Below the pieces are notes generated by a model. It saw only the letters and a list, made by a program, of their open reading frames with translations, had not been told where the DNA came from and did not search any database. A stretch of DNA of 64,000 nucleotides from Thereva unica (taxonomy: Eukaryota > Arthropoda > Insecta > Diptera > Therevidae). Below are positions 32,238 through 42,401 of the stretch, one piece after another. Position numbers and translations under genes: made by a program. Numbering within the stretch: the first letter of the stretch is position 1; every line of letters begins with the position of its first letter. Where the stretch lies: contig CATLJY010000138.1 in the NCBI GenBank assembly GCA_949987705.1, positions 1 to 64,000 of the forward strand. Reading direction: 5' to 3'.

Positions 32238-33898
32238 ATTTAAATTTACTTTTATACTGTATTCTATAAATAAAAATAAATTTATAATAAAAATGTAAAT
32301 GTGCGTTTGTTCTTAATCTAAAATCTCCGATCACTTTGAAATTTTGATACAACGTTGCATTCGAATATGCCTATGTTTTTATATACTATGAATGTGTTTC
32401 TGGAAGAGGTGTAGCGTGGCAACACCAAAACGACTATAGCGCACGTGTTTTAATATACTTGACCCATGCATTTATTTTAGGCCATTAATAATTTGGTTTT
32501 GCCAAACAAAACAATTCTTGAAAAATAGTGATAAAACCTACGAAATATAGATAAAATGTACGAAAGCGCCCTTTAGCGGGACCAGTAAATATAAGTAAAC
32601 ATTAGCAATAGATTGCTCGCCCACAGAAACTCCTAAATACGTGTGCCTGGAGAAATAACTTGTATTTTTATCTTCTTAAATAAATTAAAGCATAAATATT
32701 GACAAAAAATATCTATTTTTAAAAATCCGGAGGCTCAAAATCGATTTTCGAACTATAGTTTCTTGGGCAAAGTTGCTCAAAATTACATATAGAATATCAC
32801 TAGGGGGTGTAAAAGGTCGATTTTTTTTCATCCATACAAATTGACCCGCCCTAATGTAGATATATGTATATATTTAAATGTACATATGTACATATGAAAT
32901 GTATGTAATGGATACTTCAATTGTTAAGGATTAAATTGATTTCGTTTTATGAAATAGGAAATTGAACTTGGGGATCCGGTTCATAACACACATCTAATAC
33001 TGGAATATCCCTCAATTTCTATTAAAGCATCTTCGTCCATATCTGTTACATGCGACTCAACAATTATTAGTAGACTTGGTTTGGCTTCTGCCATAAATAA
33101 TTCAATCATGTCCCTTTTAGCAAATAAACCATTCACGTTCCAAACTAGTACACTTCCGTTTCTAAAATTTTCTTTCTTTTTGGGTTGCTATATACTTTCA
33201 TACATAATTGCCCTTCTTTTTATATTCATTCTCCTTTGATACACTGAACATTCGTTGCTGAGTACACTGTGATTCACATCTAGTTTTAAGCCTAGTTTTC
33301 CATTTGCAGATACACAATTCGTGCATTTTATTTCCGATGTTCTACATTCCTTTACTGTATGTTCCCCCCCACATTTCATACAAATTTTTCCTTTTTCACA
33401 ATTTTCATTCCAGTGATCGTAAGAATAACACTTCATACACCTGGAGATTCCCAGATATTCACGTACAGTACATCTTTGCCATTTTATCTTCAATTTCTTC
33501 TCCATCATCATTCTACTGAACGTTTTAGGATCAGTCTCAATGACCAACACATGTGTGCTCTTAGTTTTCTTGTTTATTTTCACCTCTATTTTTGATTCTC
33601 TCAGAACTATTTGTGGATTGTGATTCCTTATTGCTTGCAACATGTCCTCGTCCTCCATTACTTCATCAACATCATATATTCTTATTCTAGGATTCTGCAA
33701 CTTCGGAATTTTCGCTTCATATTCCTTTCCCATTTTCTTCGCAACTTCAGCATTAATTTTTTGGATTTCTTCTTTGGTCTTGCATGTTATTGCAATTCCA
33801 CCATTTCTTATTTTCCTAACATTCTCAATACCAACTTTAATCTCAGCAGGGTTTAATTTTTCCTTGCAATCTCTCTTTGTTGTCTCGCTGGACTGATT

Positions 33899-34230
33899 GT
33901 GGGCTGCTACACGGGGACTCAAGAAGTACGAAAAAACCGGTTTTACAGGCAAGAAACGAGGGAAGAGAAGAGAAAGAAGGCGCGCTTGACGAATCTTTAA
34001 CGAAAGAATTTTTATCCAGAAATTCCCTGGGTGAAAACTAACCCAAATGCACATTTTTTTCTCTTCTCTTTCTGACAAATGAAAATAAAGAAACGCCGCT
34101 TACTACACACACAGTCAAGGCTTTCATATATAAGGAATTATCTAAGATGAAGACAGCCTCGTGTAGCATTAAATAACGAGACTCAAATCTGAGTTCGGCC
34201 GACTTCTTGAGTCTCCGTGTAGCACCCCCC
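33899..34230. mobile_element. 332-bp MITE in LINE ORF1
   Basis: TGCTACACGGGGACTCAAGA at 33905 is mirrored by TCTTGAGTCTCCGTGTAGCA near 34204. ATT flanks both sides (33896-33898, 34231-34233), and removing the element plus one ATT rejoins ORF1 as NLNQSSETTK. No gene. Confidence 0.75.
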
Positions 34231-34369
34231 ATTCAGATTTTTTGGGTGTACAATGAGTACTTCTTGGGCAGTCTCTTTCACCATGTCAGCATTTTTTTTT
34301 TGTGGCAGTGTACTACCAGTCCGTCATGTCCTTTGTCACGTCATGGTGCAATGTCTAGCAGCAAGCTTA

Positions 34370-35483
34370 GTACGTGGGGGGGGGGGGAATAGGTTAAGGG
34401 TTATGGGGAGTGGGGGGAATAGGTTAAGGGTTATGGGGGTGTGAAGGGGTGTTGAAGAAGGTGGCGATGAACCCCGCGTTTGAACACTTGGATGTTGTAG
34501 GAGCTCGGAAATACTGACTGAGAGAGATTATTCCACAGTCGAGTTGTTCTATTTACAAACGAATTCATATCTTGTTGAGTGCGTGAAAGGGGGAGTTGTA
34601 GGTAAAGGGAATGAGACGAGTGAGCTAATCTGGTGTTGCGGTTATAAGATTGCCGTGGAGGCAGGAGAGCGTTTATTTCGGAGGAACAGTCGCTATAATA
34701 GTAGCGATAAAATTTTGTAAGTGCTGCTACATTCCTACGGTGGCTCAAGGGGTCGATGGTGGAGCAGGCGGTGTCGTCATCAATTAATTTAAGGGCCTTT
34801 TTTTGGACCTTATCTAACCATGCCAAGGTGGTTATCGACGCGCCGCCCCAGACGAGGGAGTTATATTCGAGAAGGGGCCGAATGTAGGATTTATAAATAA
34901 CAGCGCGGCCGATGGCTGGAGGACGAACTTGCACCTCTTAAGAAATCCCAAGCACTGGGATCCTTGTTTGGCGATTTGGAATATGTGGTCATTCCATCTC
35001 AAGTCTTTGGCTAATGTCACGCCTAAGATGTGTAGGGATGGGTCGGCCTTTAGTTCCACGCCATCCACTGACAAGGATGGTGAGGTGTTGATCTTCTTCT
35101 TGGATATAAGACAGTACTTGGTTTTGGAGGGGTTGAATTCGACATGATTCTTTGTTCCCCACTCTAGAATAAGTTCAATGTCGTTATTAATAGAGTTGAA
35201 CATTACTTCACGATCATCAAGACAGGATCCGGCATGAGTCTGTCTTGTATCGTAGCTGTAAGAGTAACGCAGGGTACCGTCGTCAGCGAAGCTGAGAAGT
35301 AGGTTGGAGGGGATTGAAAGTAGATAATTTATAAAGATAAGAAATAGGGCTGGTGATAAAATTGACCCTTGGGGGACCCCAGCAGAGATAGGGTGGGGTT
35401 CAGATTTGATGCCATCCAATACTACCTTAATTGAACGGCCGGAAAGGAAATTCTCAATCCATTTCTGTAAAAGTGAGTCAGCT
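34370..35483 (-). mobile_element. 5'-truncated second LINE inside LINE ORF1
   Basis: A jockey-type RT C-terminal half begins abruptly within ORF1 of the larger LINE (after VRVQNDKK) and ends in a G-rich tail on the plus strand (34372-34440), where GGGAATAGGTTAAGGGTTAT is repeated. No clear target duplication was found. Confidence 0.7.
34440..35483 (-). pseudogene. RT C-terminal half of the second LINE
   Basis: LLQKWIENFLSGRSIKVVLD opens the preserved part, followed by AGVPQGSILSPALFLIFIN, FADDGTLRY (catalytic motif C), VEFNPSKTKYCLIS and LHILGVTLAKDLRWNDH (thumb). After a frame change near 34920 comes AVIYKSYIRPLLEYNSLVWG with the C-terminal domain LDKVQKKALKLIDDD and LWNNLSQSVFP. This is typical of jockey-type insect LINEs. 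The endonuclease and palm motif A are missing. The frameshift lies where TGCAGGTTCG and PPAIGR meet. Not functional. Confidence 0.75.
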
Positions 35484-36165
35484 GCTTCTTGTCGTTCTGC
35501 ACCCGCACATTCATATTTTTATTCATAATTTCATTTAATGTTCTTGCCACCACCTTTTCCATTGTTACCTTCATAGTTTCCATCATTTCAGTCATGATTT
35601 TCTTTACTGAGGTATCAATCATATGAACATAATGCTCATTGCATTCATCACACATCCATTTTAGGTTTTTATTTTTTTTTATCATTTTCATCTCAGTACC
35701 CGTAATTGTTGCACAGGTTGAATGAAACCACTTTTGGCAGACCCCTTCGCATCCTATACAATCATCACCAATAACTTTTTTTTTTACATTTCCCACAGTT
35801 CTCATCATGATTAGCCATATTGCTGGAAGGTTATGTTACCTCCTTGCAGGCACACTTTAATCACTTTTCAGTTTTTCACCTTGCCACTCAATTAAAAATT
35901 TATATAGTGCTATAGTCCGTATTTCACTTATTAATTTAAAAACAGTTATAACTTTTAATAAAATTTTAAACTAATTAAAAAATATATAAAATTCATAGCT
36001 GTCAAAACTCTGGTATATTCCACTTGCTCTTCTTCTTCTTCTTATTTATAAGGTCACTTAATTTTTTTCAAATATGAAATGCTGGCGTATATATTACCAC
36101 AACTGTTCCTCTGCAATGTTGCTTCTGAGTGTACAAATAGCACCGAGTACAAATGCTTTCTTTCT

Positions 36166-36486
36166 TCATATCGAATGAAATTCGTACGCTTCAAGGTTCT
36201 CCAAACCGTAGAACGCGATACCCGATACTTGATTGCCTACCATGGCTCTAAGTTGGTTAAGAGAGGTAGACGCGTGTACAATTCGCCTTTGTGCAGTTTG
36301 GTCCAGCATTCTTTTTCTTCCAGATCGTTTTTGAGTACCATACGCATCTGGAGAATTCAAATAATTTTGCACAACACACAAACTTCTTTTAATTTTACGC
36401 GCAATCTCTCTCAAACCATAATTTTCCGCATGAAGGGCATTAATAAACCCCTTTTCTTCGTCACTCAATGTTTTTCCACGTGGCAT
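36166..36486 (-). pseudogene. Tc1-like transposase N-terminus only
   Basis: MPRGKTLSDEEKGFINALHA, then GLREIARKIKRSLCVVQNYL, is the first helix-turn-helix of Tc1/Tc3 transposases. A GRKRMLDQTAQRRIVHA segment (second HTH with the GRPR-like hook) follows. After residue 75 the similarity ends, so the DDE catalytic domain is deleted. It sits between the long TIRs of the rejoined 743-bp element. Confidence 0.8.
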
Positions 36487-36775
36487 TATTATTTAAATGA
36501 TTGGATTTAAAAGAAACAATTAAAAATCTAGCTATTAATTATCGCGTTATTATTACTTTCCCTTATTATCACAACTGACCTTATAAATATGAAACAAGAA
36601 CAAATTTTGTTTTTAGCCCAGCGAGGATACCGTTAGTTAGTAATTCCACATGTGTACTCGGTGCTATTTGTACACTCAGAAGCTACATTGCAGAGGAACA
36701 GTTGTGGTAATATAAACGCCAGCATTTCATATTTAAAAAAAATTAAGTGACCTTATAAATATGAAACGGACTATA

Positions 36776-37359
36776 TTAGCCGCACACTCCAACAGAGGAT
36801 TTATTAAACTTCTGATGAACAAGTCGGGAATGATAGAATATGAGTATTTTAACTTATTAAAACGACAATATATCAGAAAAGGCAATTCCTACGAGAAAGT
36901 GTATAATAAATTTTTTTGTAGATAATCTACAAACTTTGTAAACACAATTTTCTGATAAGACGTACGGTTTAGCATATATTTGCAAAAAACTGATATTTTG
37001 ACCCTTTGACCTTGAATAAAAAAGTTTGCAGTGGTCCAATCGCGTGGCAGTCTCTACAGCTTATGTATAATGATGTTTTTAACGGCTGTACCAATTTTCA
37101 GCAACTTCCGAATTATCTTCCAATTATAGCGTTTTTTCGTCTGGACTATTATTTGGTACTTTTAGACATAACCTCAGGTTGTATACTATAGGCCGTAGTA
37201 TAAAAGTTTTCGAACATTGTTCATTGGAAATTGTCCAAGCTTTCCAATTTTGTAATAAAAAATATCAATTAGCTACTTTTTTTTGGAGAAAAAGGTGGTT
37301 GAAGTTGAAATTTTAGTGAAGAAAAAAACAAAATTTTGATTGTAACGACACATTACTTT
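36776..37359. other. No gene recognised
   Basis: AT-rich stretch between the Tc1-like element and the long foldback element. Only short shadow frames are present and I see no repeat structure. Confidence 0.4.
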
Positions 37360-40300
37360 TAGTCCGGGAGCCAGCGGCCTTTTGAGGGTGGTCATTTCAC
37401 CAAGGCTGAATATTTTTTTCCAGCCTTATTTGGTATCAATAGTAAGTGAATGGACCTCCAGCTTGCGCAGTTCCGGGGGGTGTAGCTGCGGCAGCCTCCC
37501 ATACATGTAAAATAATAATTAAAAAAAATAATACCGCAAAAGCTGAAACTTTGTTAACATTTACATTATGTTATAAAATAAAGAAAAAACGTATCCAGCC
37601 GAATGTAGAGTGGGGGATTATGCCCCAGCTTTCCACGTAAAGAAGTGAAAAATACGCACTGAGTAAACTGATACCGCAAAAGCTGAACTTTGGTAAATTT
37701 ATATTTAAGTTAATAACTTAAACGAAAAAAAACATCCAGCTTCATATTTAGTGGGGGAAAAGTGTCCAGCCGAAGCAGTCAAAGACGCTGCGCATCGGCA
37801 TGCGCTCGTGCGCGTTCTATCTTTGAATACATCAGCTGGACACTTTACCCCCACTAAATAGAAAGCTGGATATTTTTTTCTATTAACTTATTTACTTAAC
37901 TATTATATTACCGAATTTCAGCTCTTGTGGTGTATATGTACACTTTTCTCATTAAACACAGCGCGCCCATGTAGTTATTATACTGTCTCACAAGTTTTTG
38001 AATTTAAAGGCTATTAGTAAATATTTACACATTTGAATATATGTACATAATAAACCGTACAATACAGAACATAAACAGGAAATATGTATACATCAAAATA
38101 ACAAAAGTAAAAAAATTAATTTTAATTATTTGAACTTTTTACTATTAATTATTATTTGAACGTTTTACTTTTAATTATTTGAACTTTTTTTAGTATTTAT
38201 TTACAAAACTAAATACTAAAAATAAAAATAAACAAACATATTATGCTATTACCCACAAAATAACAAAATAATATACGAATTTATTATAATTCGCCATCTT
38301 CGGATTCATTTCCATCGAACTCGTTGTTGAACTCGCATTTGATGCCGGGATGTTAGAGTGGGGAGGAGGGATCCTTCCGTATTAGATACAATAGACCGAC
38401 TGCTGTGCGGTTCGTCTCTAGAAATTTCGAAATGTAGGTATCGAAATAAAATTTTCAGAGACGAGCCATGTAACGGTCGGTTAAGATATTTGGTACATCT
38501 TAAAAAACGGCAATTACTAGATCTTGGCTCCGTATTATACAAAGTGGCTATCTATATATTATTAATAGACTATTTGCACTTTTATGTAAATATGTAACGG
38601 TCGGTTGTAATATTTATTTTGGTTGGGCAATTTATTTTGAAATCACCTTGTAATGGGAAATTTGTAGAAAATCACTTTGTAGGAAAAGGGAAAATTTTAA
38701 ACGAGTAGGCGAGGAAAAAAGAATAATTGAAGGGGGTCGAAAAAAATGGGAGAAGGAAAAAAATATTTGTATGAGGAGGAAGTTTCTTTGTTGAAATTCG
38801 GTTATGAGTTGAAATTCGGGCACCATTTTACCAATCGGTAAAGAAATATAATTCGTTGGTTAGATTTCATGGAAACCATTAAAAGTGATGCGATCTAATA
38901 GTGGTGATCGCATATACAGTTTGTGATTAGAAAGAAAAAAAAAGGAAGGAAATATCAGAGAGAATGAAGAAAAAAAGTTATTAACTTGAGTGGCTGTGCA
39001 GTTCCATGTTATTGTTTTTAACCGATGCAGTTATATTCAGCATGGGAAACAATTTGGTCTGTTCATTCCGGTGCACATACAGAAAAGAAGTGCAACCAAT
39101 TTGTTGACGTCCGAATAAGGTTAGATGAGGAATCTAATATAGGTGCTCGTAGAGGTAAGCTGTGCTTGTTAGGACTTATATAGGGTGAAATTGATCTCCT
39201 GCGAGTGCACATACCAAGTGCATGGTCGCCCCTGGTCAACCTATATGCGCACTAGGCGTGTGTGTTCGACTGATTTGCAGCCTCTGGAAGTGGTACTTGA
39301 TGAACGTTGTGGCAACATATAAAGAAAATTTTTTTGAAGAAAGTTTTGATTCCAAAGGTTCTTTTGGTCGTTGAAGGTTCATACAATCTCGCAAAAATCC
39401 TGCAAGAAATCTTTCAGGCGTACTGCTGTGATTTGGTGAACAAAACGAAAAAAAGTTAAGTCGCAGTTCCGCTGCCAGAAAAAGAAAAAAAAAACACAAA
39501 AATACACTAAAATAAAATAAACAAATAATTTTCATGTTTTAATGTAATACATTTATTACTAAAATAATCATTTTAATCGTAGTTAGTATTAACTTTATAA
39601 TCTTATTTATAATTATTTATGGATTTATTTTAATTATTTATGAATTTATTTTGCTCCTTGTTGGAAATATTTTATTCTTTGTTGGTTCCGGGAAATTTGT
39701 TCTTCCTCTAAGTGATTCTGTTGGTTGTAATATCGTTTGTACAAAACGAGGAGTATTGGTACCACTACTGCGCGTTTTTTTTTTGCTTTCGTCTTCATAC
39801 ATATATACATATCATAATTTAATTGTATATTAAGTTTTTTAAATTTGAGCGTGGAAATTTGATATCTGACAAGGATCTGTATTTATTGTCGTAGAAGTTT
39901 GACGTTGATGATTATTCATTGTATTGTTTGTTGTGATGATTGTTCCTGTAATAGACAGGATTATTAAGTGATTATAAATAGAATGTCCGTGTGTTAAATT
40001 TTTTTGTGGAATGGTTGGGGCGGATGTCATTTCTTTTCAGGGTTCTTAAGTAGTGCCTTTCCCTGCCAGCTGGTGGTTATCCATACTATGAGCTGGCAAG
40101 GGACCGAACTACAGTGACGCGGCTCAGGCGATGCCTGGAGAATGATGGAGGCGGAATTTAAAATTGCACAGGCACAGGTAAGTGGTGAACCAACCGCGGT
40201 AAGGCCCGGCCACACACCCCACGACCCCCCGGCGAGCTAGATAACTCCGTGTGGCCGGCAGCTTATCCCCCCTAAACTTATTACCGGCGGTTGGGGAGGA

Positions 40301-41195
40301 TAGGAGTTCCGGAATTTATTTCTTTTTCTTATGTATGGTGTTGACTCCTAGGTCATGCTTTTTCGGGCTAATGGCTAAGGGGGCAATACCTCGCATAAGT
40401 GGCGCCCAATACATTGTCGCGCCATTATGCTATTACAAATATTTACTTTTGTTAATTTGATGTCTACATATTTCCTGTTTATGTTCTGTATTGTACGGTT
40501 TATTATGTATATTCAAATGTGTAAATATTTACTAATAGCCTTTAAATTCAAAAACTTGTGAGACAGTATAATAACTACATGGGCGCGCTGTGTTTAATGA
40601 GAAAAGTGTAGATATACACCACAAGAGCTGAAATTCGGTAATATAATAGTTAAGTAAATAAGTTAATAGAAAAAAATATCCAGCTTTCTATTTAGTGGGG
40701 GGGGGGGTAAAGTGTCCAGCTGATGTATTCAAAGATAGAACGCGCCCGAGCGCATGCCGATGCGCAGCGTCTTTGACTGCATCGGCTGGACACTTTTCAC
40801 CCACTAAATATGAAGCTGGATGTTTTTTTCGTTTAAGTTATTAACTTAACCATAAATTTACCAAAGTTCAGCTTTTGCGGTATCAGTTTACTCAGTGCGC
40901 ATTTTTCACTTCTTTACGTGGAAAGCTGGGGCATAATCCCCCACTCTACATTCGGCTGGATACGTTTTTTCTTTATTTTATAACATAATGTAAATGTTAA
41001 CAAAGTTTCAACTTTTGCGGTATTATTATTTTTTAATTATTATTTTACATGTATGGGAGGCTGCCGCAGCTAGACCCCCCGAAAGTGCGCGAGCTGGAGG
41101 TCCATTCACTTACTAGTGATACCAAATAAAGCTTAGGACAAGTTTTCAGCTTTTGTGGTTTTGGTCATCAAAAACGGTCGCTGGCTCCCGGACTA
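37360..41195. mobile_element. Foldback element with inverted arms of about 755 bp
   Basis: The left arm 37360-38115 is repeated inverted at about 40440-41195. Ends: TAGTCCGGGAGCCAGCG and CGCTGGCTCCCGGACTA, with TTT on both outer sides. Similarity is high throughout, for example CACTGAGTAAACTGATACCG, TATTTAGTGGGGG and CATATTTCCTGTTTATGTTC mirrored. Within each arm a shorter inverted repeat (ATCCAGCTT..., GTGTCCAGC) forms a sub-hairpin around 37790. Without the internal insert the loop is only about 150 bp. No polymerase, integrase or transposase is seen, so this is not a Maverick. It is non-autonomous. Confidence 0.75.
38253..40423 (-). mobile_element. Insertion bracketed by a 13-bp direct repeat, class unknown
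   Basis: ATTATGCTATTAC occurs at 38240-38252 and 40424-40436. The 2171-bp insert starts on the minus strand with GCGCGACAATGTATTGGGCG, contains short frames (for example 40030-39839) and ends with a plausible acidic C-terminus, NNEFDGNESEDGEL (about 38330-38285), then an AT-rich tail. A long duplication with no inverted ends suggests target-primed retrotransposition, but no RT is present. A degraded retroelement is possible. Confidence 0.5.
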
Positions 41196-42401
41196 TTTGG
41201 AAGTTGGTGGGTTAAAGCCTTGAATTTTACCGTTTCATATAGGCGGGAGTATTCTGCGTAGATTGGGGTCTTATTCAAGAAAATATCTTATAGAGTTACA
41301 AAAATACAGGGTGATATGTAAGCCTCAACTAAAAAATTTCAAACTGAATGATTTGATATTTGACAGTAATTTTAACAGTTTTCAGCAAATAAATCCAAAA
41401 TTCATCTAGACAGATTAATAGCTGATTAAAGGACGAAGATTTAAAAAAAATGGTTACGATAACTCAAGTTGGAATAAATTGAATAGAAAAAATAGTATTT
41501 TTTTTTTGTAAAAATTAAACTTTTTATTAAAAATTTAAAAAAATAAAAATGAAATCCACTAAACCGGCTAGAGGGATCGATAGGTAAATTCAAGATGGAC
41601 ATTTAAAAAAAAAATTGTCAATAACTTAAAAATTACGACCTCTAGAGTAATTTGGGTGGAACATCAAATATCTCGCCACTGTGCGACGCCTCAGCGTTTT
41701 CGAAATCCGAGTAATTAATTGTGCATTCTCTTAGTTTATAAATCTACAACGTCTTAGTAAATGTTTATTCACCGCGCTGCATCGTCCACACACAAGATTC
41801 ACAGTTGTAATTAATGACAGCTCACGTGGTGACAAATAGAGAAAAACTGTACCGCAATTGTAAAAATTAATTTTTGAACGTTTATAATTGGTTTTCAGAT
41901 TTTTATGAATTATGACTTTGATTCTTCACCCACTTTCAGCAAAACTTTTAAGTTTCAATTTATAAGTTATAAGATCCTTTATCGACGATTTCCTTGCGAT
42001 TATTTTCAGGAACGAAAATAACTGCTCCTGAAATCCCGGTTGAGCTCCCAAATGTAGTTTATTTGCTTAAATACAAGAGTTTATGTAATCCAATTGTAAG
42101 TATTTAATGCAATTCAATGATTATTTGAAATATAGTTATTTATAAAATCCAATTATTATTATTATATTAAATATATAGTTTTTAATAATTAACTAAACCC
42201 AATTATGTATTATTATTCAAAAAATGATTGACTACAAGTTGGTTCTCCGTCCACGTCCACGTTCCGATGAAGAAGAAGGAAGCCAGCCCATCGGTTCTTT
42301 GAAAAGTAAATTAATAATGATATGAAGTTGGTTACAAGTATACATCTGGCAAGTCACAATGATGAATATTTACACTGGTTGGGATATATAATTCCTACAT
42401 A
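41196..42401. other. No gene recognised
   Basis: AT-rich region with only short frames. A TACAGGGTGATA-type motif at 41305 recalls insect repeats but is too short to assign. Confidence 0.35.

Larger units (their letters stand above)
29018..32854 (+). mobile_element. 3.8-kb DNA transposon, superfamily unassigned, 6-bp duplication
   Basis: The ends TTAGGGCGGGTCAA and TTGACCCGCCCTAA are inverted. Similarity continues inward for about 140 bp (CCCTAGTGATATTCTAT, TGAGCAACTTTGCCCAAG, TCCGGATTTTTAAAAATA mirrored at 32690-32820). TGTAGA is duplicated at 29012-29017 and 32855-32860. A 6-bp duplication is reported for few superfamilies (IS3EU, Dada), and I cannot choose. One gene covers 30100-32237. 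The leader (29470-30099) has the Inr-like module shared with Transib. 32238-32690 is AT-rich 3' region. Confidence 0.85.
26734..32988 (-). mobile_element. TG..CA-bounded insertion in the LINE, probably a degraded LTR element
   Basis: The LINE endonuclease frame breaks at this point and resumes exactly if 26734-32988 and one copy of CACA (26730-26733, 32989-32992) are removed. The insert starts TGTTATATTT and ends CATAACA, that is TG..CA with a short inverted TGTTAT/ATAACA. This, a 4-bp duplication and a gag-like start at about 28651 suggest an LTR retrotransposon, but paired LTRs, a primer site and pol are not seen. It holds a Helitron, tandem repeats and a 3.8-kb DNA transposon. Confidence 0.6.
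22007..33187 (-). pseudogene. LINE ORF2 (endonuclease-reverse transcriptase), split
   Basis: The endonuclease begins right after ORF1 with VLVWNVNGLFAKRDMIELF and LLIIVESHVTDMDEDA (33160-32993). It continues on the far side of the 26734-32988 insertion with CDSDTSHPGGVVIYV, GDFNIDW (about 26480), TLIDLVATD and SDHYIISIE. After the Tigger insertion comes the RT: KLSVIVPISKIKGSA, HQSGFREQHSTESAL, VFLDYRRAFETIN (motif A) and GVPQGSELGPLLFILYINDL. The catalytic YADD is damaged: the text goes from VIEQCK straight to DDTLIYLCG by a small deletion with a frameshift near 22840. The thumb (KYLGVIIDNMLSFKDH) and a C-terminal tail follow to 22007. The endonuclease also has a shift near 26620. Inactive. 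Confidence 0.8.
33188..35817 (-). pseudogene. LINE ORF1 (PHD finger + zinc knuckles), split
   Basis: ATG at 35817-35815 starts MANHDENCGKCKKK. An extra A in a run of ten shifts the frame, after which the PHD finger continues: CIGCEGVCQKWFHSTCATIT, then LKWMCDEC, then an alpha-helical stretch to 35505. After a LINE fragment and a MITE the gene resumes (34330-34234: KETAQEVLIVHPKN, then 33895: SSETTKRDCKEKLNPAEIK). An RRM-like region (RIRIYDVDEV) follows, then zinc knuckles CMKCYSYDHWNENC and CMKCGGEHTVKEC with CTNC. It ends at TAG 33190-33188. Such ORF1 proteins bind LINE RNA as chaperones. ORF2 follows in the same frame directly after the TAG. Confidence 0.75.
21794..36042 (-). mobile_element. 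Nearly full-length LINE (PHD ORF1, EN-RT ORF2), heavily interrupted
   Basis: TATTTAT is duplicated at 21787-21793 and 36043-36049, inside the left TIR of the Tc1-like element. On the minus strand the element runs from a GAAGAAGAAG-rich 5' end through a 5' UTR of about 220 bp, ORF1 from 35817, ORF2 (EN then RT) to 22007 and a 3' UTR ending in TAA/ATAA repeats. Five insertions interrupt it: Tigger, a TG..CA element, a MITE, a LINE fragment and whatever they carry. Without them it would be about 4.5-5 kb. It resembles jockey/CR1-type LINEs with PHD-containing ORF1. The exact clade is not certain. Confidence 0.8.
21775..36773. mobile_element. Tc1-like element split by a LINE
   Basis: The right end, read inward, is TAGTCCGTTTCATATTTATA continuing AGGTCACTTAATTTTTTT. 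The same sequence is found on the left as TAGTCCGTTTCATATTTAT at 21775-21793, interrupted by the LINE, and resumes at 36050 with AAGGTCACTTAATTTTTTTC. TA flanks both ends (21773-21774, 36774-36775). Long inner similarity (about 120 bp, with ACAACTGTTCCTCTGCAATG mirrored) shows extended TIRs. Rejoined it is about 743 bp, so it had already lost most of its transposase before the LINE arrived. Confidence 0.8.

Noticed and set aside
26734..32988. Complete LTR retrotransposon
   Set aside because: TG..CA ends and a 4-bp duplication are present, but no pair of matching LTRs and no pol could be found, so only a remnant is claimed.
35911..36773. Tc1-like element beginning at TATAGTCCGTATTTCAC (35911)
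   Set aside because: The match to the right end is short. The better left end is 21775-21793, which continues exactly at 36050 once the LINE and its TATTTAT duplication are removed.
37360..41195. Maverick/Polinton because of the long terminal inverted repeats
   Set aside because: No DNA polymerase B, integrase, protease or ATPase frame, and the element is under 4 kb.
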